NCBI GenBank assembly: GCA_035296625.1
Contig: DATHAO010000069.1
Span: forward strand, 92,383-156,382
DNA from: DATCLS01 sp035296625
GTDB lineage: Bacteria; Actinomycetota; Acidimicrobiia; Acidimicrobiales; VFJN01
Direction: 5' to 3'
DNA: 64,000 bases
Shown here: piece by piece, positions 49,092 through 57,634 of the stretch
Position numbering within the stretch: position 1 is the first letter of the stretch
Layout: the number at the start of each line of letters is the position of its first letter
Position numbers and translations under genes: made by a program
Notes under the pieces: model-generated
The model's database searches: none
What the model was told of the DNA's origin: nothing
The model's input: the letters and a program-made list of their open reading frames with translations, nothing else

Positions 49092-50078
49092 TCAGACCGT
49101 GTAGGTGTCGACCCGGTAGCGGGCCAGGTTCGCCGGATCGCTGAACCACTCGGCGGTGGTCGAGAGGCCCTGCTCCAGCGTCGTGGCCGGGATCCACCCC
49201 GTGGCGGCCTCGAGGCGTGACCGGTCGGCGAGCAGGCGCATGACCTCGGACCCGGCCGGCCGCAAGCGGCTCTCGTCGGCCTTCACCACGACGTCGGCGC
49301 CCATCACGTGGACCACGGTGCGGACCATGTCGCCCACCGAGATCTCGCGGCCGGACCCGGCGTTGAACGTCTGCCCGATGAGCTTGTCCTCGCCGGCGCC
49401 GATCGACATGAACGCCGCCACGGTGTCGGCAACGAAGTTGAAGTCGCGGGTCGGCTCGAGCGCGCCCAGCTTGATCTCGCGGCGCCCGGCGGCGATCTGC
49501 GAGACCACTGTCGGGATGACCGCCCGGGCCGACTGGCGCGGCCCGTAGGTGTTGAATGGCCGCAGCGTCACGGCCGGCACCTCGAAGCTGCGCACGAACG
49601 CCTCGACCATCTGGTCGGCGGCGATCTTCGAGGCCGAGTAGGGCGACTGGCCCTGCAGCGGATGGTCCTCGTCGATCGGGACGCGCTGGGCCGTGCCGTA
49701 CACCTCGGAGGTCGAGGTGTGGACCATGCGGCGCACAGCGTGTCGCCGCACGCCCTCCAGCACGTTGAGCGTGCCGGCGGCGTTCGTCTCGAGGTAGGAC
49801 CGGGGCGCCACGTACGAATACGGGATGGCGATCAGCGCAGCCAGGTGGAAGATCGTGTCGACGCCCTCGCAGAACGCGGCCATCTGCTCGGGGTCGCGCA
49901 CGTCGCCGGCCACGACTTCGACGTTGTCGAGCACTTCGCGGGGCAGCGTGTCGAGCCATCCCCAGGTGCCGAGCGAGGTGTAGAGCGCCAGGGCGCGGAC
50001 CCTGTGGCCCTCGGCCACGAGGCCCTCCACGAGGTGCGAGCCGATGAAGCCGTCGGCGCCCGTCACGGCATGGAGCAT
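49092..50078 (-). CDS. LegB-like NAD-dependent sugar-nucleotide 4,6-dehydratase/epimerase
   Basis: 328 residues from ATG 50078 (AGAGG upstream). Extended SDR: nucleotide loop AVTGADGFIGSHLVEGLVAE, TWGWLDTLPREVLDNVEVVA, FHLAALIAIPYSYVAPRSYL, VHTSTSEVYGTAQRVPIDED, and the catalytic SPYSASKIAADQMVEAFVRS (YxxxK). FNTYGPRQSARAVIPTVVSQ and LEPTRDFNFVADTVAAF are strong for the LegB (UDP-HexNAc 4,6-dehydratase) branch. It would supply a modified UDP-sugar to the exopolysaccharide made by the neighbours. Next to the glycosyltransferase gene, 125 bp downstream of it. Confidence 0.85.
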   Translation of the reverse strand: MLHAVTGADGFIGSHLVEGLVAEGHRVRALALYTSLGTWGWLDTLPREVLDNVEVVAGDVRDPEQMAAFCEGVDTIFHLAALIAIPYSYVAPRSYLETNAAGTLNVLEGVRRHAVRRMVHTSTSEVYGTAQRVPIDEDHPLQGQSPYSASKIAADQMVEAFVRSFEVPAVTLRPFNTYGPRQSARAVIPTVVSQIAAGRREIKLGALEPTRDFNFVADTVAAFMSIGAGEDKLIGQTFNAGSGREISVGDMVRTVVHVMGADVVVKADESRLRPAGSEVMRLLADRSRLEAATGWIPATTLEQGLSTTAEWFSDPANLARYRVDTYTV

Positions 50079-50203
50079 GGAGCTGTCCTCTCGAGAGGTC
50101 GGGGCTGACGCGGTCCGGTGTGACGAGATCGGGTCAAACGACGATGGGGTGTGACGAGGTAGGTGACGGCGAGGGCCGCACGGCCCGGACCGCACGGGAG
50201 GGA

Positions 50204-53143
50204 TCATCGCTGGCTGGCCGGGTCGACGAGAATGCGGGCGGCCCCCAGGCTCAGCACGCCGGCGGCGGTGCCGCAGACGAGCAGGGCGGCGACGTGGTCG
50301 GCCAGGCCGAACGGCGTCGTGGGGGAGGCGGCGATCCAGCCGAGCGCGACGGCGGAAGTGCCCGCCACGACCGCGGCCCGGCCCGCGCGCCCGGCGGCGG
50401 TCATCACCGTGATGCCCAGCAGCGCGACGGCGACGAGCAAGAACACCGACGAGGCCGCCAGCGCCGCCCGCCCCGCCAGATCGGCGACCACGGTGGCGAG
50501 CCCCACGGTCAGCTCGAGCGCGGCCACCGCGACAGACAGCCACAGGGCGACCGTCCAGCCCGCCGCCCGGCGGAACACCCACAGCGACGGGCTCGACTCC
50601 AGTAGGGCCTTGAGAGCGTGCTTGAGCCGCAGCAGCAGCCACTCGCAGCCGCCGACCATGGCCCACAAGGGCAGGCCGACGATCAGCCACTGGCGGCTGT
50701 CGACGCCGTGGAAACCGTTGAGGTGGCTCACCGCGCTCACCGACAGCAGCGCGAACGCAGCGGTCGCCCAGCCGCACACGACCAGCGGCAGGGACCGCAG
50801 CCAGTCACCCGCCTCGACGAGCCGCCCCTTGGGCGTCGGCCCTCGGGTGGCGCTGGCCACCAGGCCCAGCGTCACCGCCACGGTGACGACGCTCACCGGG
50901 CCCACCAGCGCGGGCAGCCCGGACGCCGGCCTCAGCAGCGCGACCGCCGAGAGCGTGGACACGGGCGCCAGCACGGCCAGCAGCACGCGGGTCCGCGCCG
51001 CCATGACGAGCGCCGTGGAGCCCACCAGGTGCAGGAGCGGTAGAGAGAACGCCAGAGCGTCGACCGGCTGGGCGAGACCGCCGGCCACCGCCCCGCCGGC
51101 CATGACGGCGAGCACGGCGCCGAGCAGCGCCTTGCGCAGGGGCGCGAGCTCCGTGGGCGACGGGGTCCGGTGCAGCACCGTGTAGGCCAGCACGCCGGCC
51201 CCCTGGGCCAGGCCCCAGCCGAGGGCGCTGGCGGCCACGAGCGAGCCCTGCGGAGCGCCGGCGATCGTGGCCGCGGACACGGCCACCGCCGGTAGCACGT
51301 AGGCGAGGCCGCGCCCGACGGCGCCGAGCACCGGCACGCGGGCGAGTCCCGGGCGATCGTCGAGCTCGCCGGGCGCCGGCTCGTGGTGGAGCTGGTCCCA
51401 GGCCCGCTCCGCCAGGTCGAACACGTCCTCCGAGCTGAACCGCTCGACCGCCACCTGATCGGTGATGCCCACCGATTCCAGCGTGGCCGCCACCTCCTCG
51501 GCGTCGACCGCAGCGGTCATGGCGTCGGGTCCGCCGATGGCGGCGACGAGCGCCTCGGCCTCGTCGTGGCCGAGCAGCCGTTGAGACGGCGAGTGCTCGT
51601 AGGCCCCCTGACCCACCACGTGCAGCCGGGCGGGTCCACCCCGGCGCAGCTCGTCGTAGAGCGCCCGGTAGTCCTCGAGGCAGTGGTCGAGCGTGAAGTG
51701 GCCGACCACCCGCTCCCGGGCACCGGCGCCCATCGCGGCGCGGCGGTCGCCGTCGGCCAGCAGCACGAGGATCGCCTCGCCCAGGGCCCGGGGATCCCGC
51801 GGGGTGACGACGAAGCCGGTGTCGGCCGCGGCCTCGGGCACGCCGCCCACCCCGGTGGCCACCGTGGGCAGGCCGCACGCCATCGCCTCGATGACTGAGT
51901 AGGGGAAACCCTCGGAGATGCTGGAGAGAACCGCCACCTGGGCGTCGGTGTAGGCGTCGTGGCTCTCGGCCACGCCGCCCTCGAACGTGACGACGCCGTC
52001 CAGGCCCAGTTCGGCGATGAGGGCGTCCATCTCGTCGCGGTACCACTCGCCGCTCGCCGGGGTACGGCCGTAGAGCCGCAGGCGGGCCTCGGGGCATTCG
52101 GCGTTCACCACGGCGAATGCCCGGATCAGAGTGTCGAGGTCCTTTATGGGGTCCACTCGGCCGAGCCACGACACGACGGGCGACGGGGCGTCCGTCGGCC
52201 GGACCGGGAACTCGTCGGGATCGATGCCGTTGTAGATGGTGCGGACCCGGGCCGGCGAGGCTCCGTAGCGGGTCTCCCAGCGCTGGTTCCACCGACTGCC
52301 CGGAGCGATGACCGTGGCCTCGGCGTAGGCGGTGGCGCTCACGAGGCGGTGGAACCGGACGAGCAGGGCCTTCGCCTGGCGCGACATGGTGGCCCGGCGC
52401 AGCTCGAGGTAGCGCTCGCGCAGGTAGATGCCGTGCTCGGTGAGCACGAACCGGCCGCCGTGCCGGCGGCGGGCCATCATGCAGACAAGGGCGGCGAGGC
52501 CGTTCGAGCTGGCGTGGTAGATCGGCGCGGGGCCCGGGTCGGCGGTCAGCGGCCGCAGCAGGTGGTCGAGGAACTCCGCCACCTGGACCAGGTCCGAGGC
52601 CTGCACCCCCTCGAGAACCGACCAGCGTGGCTCGCGCAACTCCTCGTCCAGCGCCCGGAGCAGCTCGCCGAAGCTGAGCTGGCGTGCGATCTCGCGCCCG
52701 TCGTACGGCACGAGCTCGTAGACGAACTGGGTGAAGCCGGCCACGTCGTCGTGGTCGTTCGTGAGCAGCTGGGCGAGGAACGCCGCCAGCGAGTCGATCT
52801 CCAGCCGGTGGTGCACGGCCCGGTCGCGGCGGTTGTCCCACAGGCCGACGGTCTTGAGCACCCGGGCGTGGGCCGGCAGCTGGTACACGGGCTCCTGGTA
52901 GCCGAACGCCGTGAGCGCGACGACCTTGAACTCGAGCTCGGGCAGGCCCGAGACGATCTGGTCGCACCACACGCTCACGCCTCCGTAGGCGTGCGGGTAA
53001 GTGCCCTCCGTGACCAGGACCACGTCGGGCCCGGCCGGATCGGCCTGTCGCCTACGTGCAGCCGACCCGTCTAGGTTGGCTCGGGCGACGGGCGAGGGGG
53101 GCGGAACGGCCTCGACTCTGTCCGGTTGGGGCAGGAGGGTCAT
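50204..53143 (-). CDS. PelF-like glycosyltransferase fused to a ~12-helix membrane domain
   Basis: 979 residues from ATG 53143. Residues 40-500 match PelF: VVLVTEGTYPHAYGGVSVWC at the N-terminus (DUF3492 region), ASSNGLAALVCMMARR, FVLTEHGIYLRERYLELRRA, TIYNGIDPDEFPVRPT, VSWLGRVDPIKDLDTLIRAF, and the EX7E site SSISEGFPYSVIEAMACGLP at 411-419. From about 605 to the end there are about 12 membrane helices. In Pel systems the 12-helix exporter PelG is a separate protein made next to PelF; here both appear in one chain. UDP-sugar polymerisation with export is the likely role. No ribosome site is obvious at the chosen ATG. Confidence 0.82.
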   Translation of the reverse strand: MTLLPQPDRVEAVPPPSPVARANLDGSAARRRQADPAGPDVVLVTEGTYPHAYGGVSVWCDQIVSGLPELEFKVVALTAFGYQEPVYQLPAHARVLKTVGLWDNRRDRAVHHRLEIDSLAAFLAQLLTNDHDDVAGFTQFVYELVPYDGREIARQLSFGELLRALDEELREPRWSVLEGVQASDLVQVAEFLDHLLRPLTADPGPAPIYHASSNGLAALVCMMARRRHGGRFVLTEHGIYLRERYLELRRATMSRQAKALLVRFHRLVSATAYAEATVIAPGSRWNQRWETRYGASPARVRTIYNGIDPDEFPVRPTDAPSPVVSWLGRVDPIKDLDTLIRAFAVVNAECPEARLRLYGRTPASGEWYRDEMDALIAELGLDGVVTFEGGVAESHDAYTDAQVAVLSSISEGFPYSVIEAMACGLPTVATGVGGVPEAAADTGFVVTPRDPRALGEAILVLLADGDRRAAMGAGARERVVGHFTLDHCLEDYRALYDELRRGGPARLHVVGQGAYEHSPSQRLLGHDEAEALVAAIGGPDAMTAAVDAEEVAATLESVGITDQVAVERFSSEDVFDLAERAWDQLHHEPAPGELDDRPGLARVPVLGAVGRGLAYVLPAVAVSAATIAGAPQGSLVAASALGWGLAQGAGVLAYTVLHRTPSPTELAPLRKALLGAVLAVMAGGAVAGGLAQPVDALAFSLPLLHLVGSTALVMAARTRVLLAVLAPVSTLSAVALLRPASGLPALVGPVSVVTVAVTLGLVASATRGPTPKGRLVEAGDWLRSLPLVVCGWATAAFALLSVSAVSHLNGFHGVDSRQWLIVGLPLWAMVGGCEWLLLRLKHALKALLESSPSLWVFRRAAGWTVALWLSVAVAALELTVGLATVVADLAGRAALAASSVFLLVAVALLGITVMTAAGRAGRAAVVAGTSAVALGWIAASPTTPFGLADHVAALLVCGTAAGVLSLGAARILVDPASQR

Positions 53144-54158
53144 GGCACCAGGTGGGGCGGACACGGCGCGGCGATGGCGGCGCCTCGGAGCGGCAGCGAC
53201 GGTGCTGGCACTCCTGACGAGTGCGTGCGGGGGCGAAGATGCGACCGACGGCCGGGGGCGAGAGGGCCGGCCCGTCGACGGGGGACCGGCGTTGTCGAGC
53301 GGCGACGAGCGCCGCCAGCCGAGGTGGTGGGGCGACCTGATCGGCCCGTTCTCGGGCGCCACGCCGGCCACAGGGCCGGCTGGGGAGCCGGGCGCGAGCG
53401 GGCCCGAACAGACCGCGCCCCCGACGGAGGGACAGGGCATGCCGACCGCAGGGAATCACTGGCGACCGACCAAGGGGCTGACGTGGCAGTGGCAGCTCGA
53501 CGGGCGGGCCATCGACACGTCGGTCGAGGCGGAGGTGTTCGACGTCGACCTGTTCGAGACGCCGGCCGAGACGGTGCGCACGCTGCGCGACCAGGGCCGG
53601 CGGGTGATCTGCTACTTCTCGGCCGGGTCATGGGAGCCCTACCGCCCCGACTCCGGCGACTACCCCGAGGACATCATGGGCGGTCCCGTTGAGGGCTGGG
53701 AGGACGAGCGCTGGCTCGACATCCGCCGCCTCGACGTGCTCCGGCCGCTGATCGCCGCCCGCCTCGACCTGTGCGCCCAGAAGGGCGCGGATGCGGCTGA
53801 GCCCGACTGGATGGACAGCTACGCCCAGGGCACCGGCTTCGACATCTCCGCCGACGACCAGCTCGCGTTCAACCACATGATCGCCGACCTGGCGCACGAG
53901 AGGGGCCTGGCGATCGGCCTGAAGAACGACCTCGACCAGGTCGCCCAGCTCGCCGACACGTTCGACTTCGCGGTCGTCGAGCAGTGCGCCGAGTTCGGCG
54001 AGTGCGAGAAGCTGCGGCCGTTCCTCGACCGGGGAAAGCCGGTGTTCCACGCCGAGTACGACCTCTCCCCCGCCGAGTTCTGCGCCGAATCCCGGCGCCT
54101 CGGCCTGTCGTCGATCCGCAAGAACCTCGGGCTCGACCCCTGGCGCGAGACCTGCTGA
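53142..54158 (+). CDS. GH114-type lipoprotein (endo-alpha-1,4-galactosaminidase-like)
   Basis: 338 residues from ATG 53142, with AGGAGG a few bases upstream. Signal AAATVLALLTSAC with lipobox Cys29, Pro/Gly linker to residue 100, then a TIM-barrel GH114 domain: WQWQLDGRAIDTSVEAEVFD, RRVICYFSAGSWEPYRPDSG, WLDIRRLDVLRPLIAARLDL, AEPDWMDSYAQGTGFDISAD, GLAIGLKNDLDQVAQLADTF, FAVVEQCAEFGECEKLRPFL and PVFHAEYDLSPAEFCAESRR. Family members (Ega3 of Aspergillus) cut galactosamine polymers. Its start codon overlaps that of the glycosyltransferase on the other strand. Confidence 0.9.
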   Translation: MAPGGADTARRWRRLGAAATVLALLTSACGGEDATDGRGREGRPVDGGPALSSGDERRQPRWWGDLIGPFSGATPATGPAGEPGASGPEQTAPPTEGQGMPTAGNHWRPTKGLTWQWQLDGRAIDTSVEAEVFDVDLFETPAETVRTLRDQGRRVICYFSAGSWEPYRPDSGDYPEDIMGGPVEGWEDERWLDIRRLDVLRPLIAARLDLCAQKGADAAEPDWMDSYAQGTGFDISADDQLAFNHMIADLAHERGLAIGLKNDLDQVAQLADTFDFAVVEQCAEFGECEKLRPFLDRGKPVFHAEYDLSPAEFCAESRRLGLSSIRKNLGLDPWRETC

Positions 54159-54430
54159 GGACGTCGCAGGCGCCCCGCCCCCGGCCGCGGCGCCGGGTGC
54201 CGCGGTAGTCACGAGCGCAGAGCCCCGAGCCGTCGCCGGCTCCGCGCGGGGATGTGTCTGCGTGGTCATCTCTCCTGCTTCCTCATCCAGCAGAGGTCGG
54301 TGGCATGTCCGTGCCACTCACCAAGGCCCGCCCGCCAGCAGTCCTCTGTCTCGCGTGGGTCGTTGTGTCTCGGATGTGGTCGTCGTGTCGCGGGTCGCCC
54401 GTCGGGGGGTGTTCGGCCCTCCGGCAATGG

Positions 54431-56707
54431 CTACGGCCCGGCGACGGTGGTGGTCGGCTCCTCGGCCGCGACCGTCGTCACCGTCGTGTCCGGCGGAGCC
54501 CCGGTGGTCGTGGAGGTGGTCGTATCGACCACGGTGGTGGTCGGGCCGCTCGGTGCGTCGCCGGTCGTGGTCGGCGTCGTGGTCGAGGTCGGGTCGTCCG
54601 TCGCGGCCGGCGCGGGCGCCGTCGTGGTGGTCGTGGTCGTCGGCGGCGACAGGACCGCCGTCACCTGGTCCTCGGCGGCAAAGGTCGTCGGCGTGGCACC
54701 CACGTCGACCTTGCGCTGCGACTGCCCGCCGTAGACCTCGCCACCGGCGAGGCCGGTCACGCGCGGTCGGGCCGGCCCGTCGGCCACCAGGGTCACCTCG
54801 CCCGTGCCGAGGTCGACCGAGCCGCGCACGTGCTGCTCGGCGGTGACGATGCGATCGCGGGCGTCGGGGCCCAACTCGTACGCGAGCGGCGTCTTCACCG
54901 GCAGGGTGAAGAGAGCGTCGTAGCGGGTCATCACCGCGTCGACCCAGTCGATCAGGAGCGTTCGGCCGCTGCCGTAGTCACGCAGGTTCGTCTGGTGGAA
55001 GTAGTGCGGCCACGCCTTGCCCGAGAGCATGTGGGTGACCGTCGTGTCGGCCTCGTACTCGAGCACCTGCTCGTAGGACTTCGTGGTGCAGATCGCTCCG
55101 GGGATCGTGCACGGGTCCTGACCCTGGGCCACGTAGCGGTCGTGGTAGATCCAGTTGTACTCGTCGGTGTTCACGTCCGGCGTCGTGGCGTTGACGTAGA
55201 CGTTCGTCGGGTACCGGGGCAGCAGGTAGAGGTCGGTGAAGCCGGGCACCCTCTGCTCGAGGTCCTGGTTCGGCCGCGACGAGTCCGAGGCGATGTAGCG
55301 GACCCCGAGGTCGTAGGCGGCCTGCAGGAAGTCGGTGTTGCGCCCCTCGGGATACGGCGTGTCGTCGGAGGCGTCCTCCTCGGTGCCGTTCCGGTCGTGC
55401 AGTCCGGCGTGCGAGTCGCTCAGCAGGTAGGTGAGGCCGGGCTCGTAGTCGGGCAGGGCCAGGTTCGTCCACACCGTGCGGTTCCGGGCGATGTCGTCAT
55501 AGGCGGTCTGGTAGTCGGTCCGCGGGCACTCGGCCGGCTGGGGCTCGTCGGGGTCCGGGCACAGCCGGTCCATCTGCAGGGCCCGGTACGTGTGATTGAT
55601 CCAGCCGAACTCGTCCTTGTGGGCGACGATGCTGTCGGTCAGGGGGTCGGGGCCTGCGCTGGGGTTGCCCGGGGCGCCCGCGCCCACGCCGTTGTACGCA
55701 TGGATGACCTTCCAGTCGCCGAGCAGCGGGTGCTCAGTGCGCATGGCCTGCTGGGCGGCGACGAGGTTCTCGACGTCCTCGGAGCCGATCCGGTACTGCT
55801 GGTCGATGTCGGTCGTGTGGGTCGCCGGGTCCCAGAGGTCGTCGGCCAGGAACAGGTCGTCGGCGTGCGTGGCCAGCGACACGGTGCGGCCGCCGATGAA
55901 CAGTCCCTTGGTGGCGAAGTCGAGGAACTGGTAGGCGAGCACGTTGGAATGCAGCCGGTACCAGGAGTTGCCGATCGTGGAGAGCAGCACCTCACGGCCA
56001 TCCGCGTAGGTCAGCTGGGAGACAAGGACGTGGCTCGGGTCGCCGTCGTCGACCAGCAGCGGCGTGACCGCCGGGCTCGGGCCGCCGGCCCCGCGGGCGG
56101 TGCCCCACACCGAGTACTCGGGGATCGCCAGGGTGTTCGTGGTGTTCACGTAGGAGAACAACCGGCCGGTGCCGGCCGGGGCCACCCAGTGGCCCGTGCT
56201 CGTGTCCAGGGCGCCCACCGCCCCCATTCCGTAGTCGAGGTCGAGCGCCGGGTCGGTGGCCGGGAAGCCCGACACGACCGACTCCCGCACCCCGAAGTCA
56301 CGCTCATAGGTGTGCAGGCGCTGCCACTCCTCCAGCGTGAACCCGCTGCCCGAGGGCGTGTACAGGTCCGCGGAGGTCAGGATGACGCCGTTGTACCGGC
56401 CCCGGTCACCGTCGCGCAGCGTGGCCTCGGTCAGCTCGACAGCCGACGAATCCATCACGTCGTAGGGCACCCCGTACTGGTCCATCGTCCGAGCCATCAG
56501 CTCGAGGCCGGCATCAGCCGCCCGCGGACCGGTCGAGACGACCAGCACCTTCAGGTCGACCACCCGGGCGGCCGGCACCGGGTCCGGGGGCGGCGCGCAG
56601 GCGCCGGCGGCTCCGATCACAGCCACGACCGCCGCCAGGGCGCCGGGGCGGCGCCACCGTCGAGGAGCCCGGGCGGGAGGGGCAGGGTGATGAACGTCAT
56701 CGGACAT
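54431..56707 (-). CDS. Agd3-like polysaccharide deacetylase lipoprotein
   Basis: 758 residues from ATG 56707 (AGGAG upstream). Signal with lipobox AAGAC, Cys37. Residues 50-260 resemble the N-terminal domain of Agd3 (STGPRAADAGLELMARTMDQ). The deacetylase (CE18/NodB-like) has HADDLFLADDLWDP at 281-294, EFGWINHTYRALQMDR at 366-381, TYLLSDSHAGLHD, and DLGVRYIASDSSRPNQD, with LLPRYPTNVYVNATTPDVNT after it. The C-terminal 120 residues are Thr/Pro-rich, a likely wall-spanning or outer tail. Agd3 removes acetyl groups from GalNAc in galactosaminogalactan; the Pel counterpart is the deacetylase part of PelA. The 272 bp to the GH114 stop hold no supported gene. Confidence 0.85.
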   Translation of the reverse strand: MSDDVHHPAPPARAPRRWRRPGALAAVVAVIGAAGACAPPPDPVPAARVVDLKVLVVSTGPRAADAGLELMARTMDQYGVPYDVMDSSAVELTEATLRDGDRGRYNGVILTSADLYTPSGSGFTLEEWQRLHTYERDFGVRESVVSGFPATDPALDLDYGMGAVGALDTSTGHWVAPAGTGRLFSYVNTTNTLAIPEYSVWGTARGAGGPSPAVTPLLVDDGDPSHVLVSQLTYADGREVLLSTIGNSWYRLHSNVLAYQFLDFATKGLFIGGRTVSLATHADDLFLADDLWDPATHTTDIDQQYRIGSEDVENLVAAQQAMRTEHPLLGDWKVIHAYNGVGAGAPGNPSAGPDPLTDSIVAHKDEFGWINHTYRALQMDRLCPDPDEPQPAECPRTDYQTAYDDIARNRTVWTNLALPDYEPGLTYLLSDSHAGLHDRNGTEEDASDDTPYPEGRNTDFLQAAYDLGVRYIASDSSRPNQDLEQRVPGFTDLYLLPRYPTNVYVNATTPDVNTDEYNWIYHDRYVAQGQDPCTIPGAICTTKSYEQVLEYEADTTVTHMLSGKAWPHYFHQTNLRDYGSGRTLLIDWVDAVMTRYDALFTLPVKTPLAYELGPDARDRIVTAEQHVRGSVDLGTGEVTLVADGPARPRVTGLAGGEVYGGQSQRKVDVGATPTTFAAEDQVTAVLSPPTTTTTTTAPAPAATDDPTSTTTPTTTGDAPSGPTTTVVDTTTSTTTGAPPDTTVTTVAAEEPTTTVAGP

Positions 56708-57629
56708 CGAACGCTCCTGAGTGGGGGCGGAGAAGGGGCGTGGCCAGCACGACGTCGGCCAAGCCGTCGATCGCTCGGGGATCGGGCGGCGTGATCAAGG
56801 ACCGCAGGAGCTGCGGATCGCCGATGATCCGCCCCCCACGGGGCCAGCCGAGGTCGACCACCTCGACGTCGAGGTCGAGGCGGCGACCGAGGGCCCGGGC
56901 CAGGTCGCCAAAGCTCGTGGCGACGCCCGAGCAGACGTTGACCACCGGCTCGGCGGGCCACGCCGGCCGGGTGGCCAGCGCCACGACAGCCTGCGCCGCG
57001 TCGGCCCGGGGCGTCAGGTCGCGCTCGGTGGTGGGATCGCCGACGGCGATCTCGGGGCCAACGCCGGCGACGCCGAACTCGGCGGCGTGCCGGACCTGGA
57101 CGACCAGATCGCGCACCGGATTGGCCGGCGGCATCTCGCCGTCGACCACGTTGAACACTCGGGCCACCACGATGGAGGCCCCCTTGGCGCGCCAGCGGAG
57201 CAGCGCCTCGGTACCGGCGAGCTTGGTGGCGCCGTAGATCGAGACAGGCGCGCAGGGGTGGTGCTCGGCCACCAGGGCCGGACCCGACGCGCCGGGTCCG
57301 TACTCGGCCGCCGAGCCGACCTGGACGAGGCGCCACCCGCCCTCGGCGGCCAGCCGGCCCAACCGCTCCGGCAGGTCGACGTTGGCCAGCTCACTGGCCG
57401 CCAGGTCGCCGGACACGTCGCCCGCGGCGTTGACCACCACGTCGACGCCGTCGAGGGCGCTCGCCAGGGCGGATCCGTCCGCAGTGTCGACGGTGGTGTA
57501 CATGTCGGAGGGTGCGGGACCAGTGGCACGGCCGAGAGTGGTGACTCTCACGCCATGACGCCGGGCGGCCTCCACGACCGCCCGGCCCAACCAGCCCCGG
57601 CCGCCGATGACGGCGAGCCGGAGGGACAC
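56697..57629 (-). CDS. NAD-dependent epimerase/dehydratase (SDR)
   Basis: 310 residues. Loop RLAVIGGRGWLGRAVVEAAR, VNAAGDVSGDLAASELANVD, QVGSAAEYGPGASGPALVAE and the catalytic SIYGATKLAGTEALLRW (YxxxK). Belongs to sugar-nucleotide epimerases/reductases. Overlaps the deacetylase start by 11 bp and follows the nucleotidyltransferase by 5 bp, so the three form a tight operon. Substrate unknown. Confidence 0.85.
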   Translation of the reverse strand: MSLRLAVIGGRGWLGRAVVEAARRHGVRVTTLGRATGPAPSDMYTTVDTADGSALASALDGVDVVVNAAGDVSGDLAASELANVDLPERLGRLAAEGGWRLVQVGSAAEYGPGASGPALVAEHHPCAPVSIYGATKLAGTEALLRWRAKGASIVVARVFNVVDGEMPPANPVRDLVVQVRHAAEFGVAGVGPEIAVGDPTTERDLTPRADAAQAVVALATRPAWPAEPVVNVCSGVATSFGDLARALGRRLDLDVEVVDLGWPRGGRIIGDPQLLRSLITPPDPRAIDGLADVVLATPLLRPHSGAFDVR

Positions 57630-57634
57630 GTCCG

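Noticed and set aside
53628..54269. Minus-strand ORF starting at ATG 54269 with GGAGAG upstream
   Set aside because: The start looks good, but the frame runs straight into the antisense of the GH114 gene without a natural end; probably chance.
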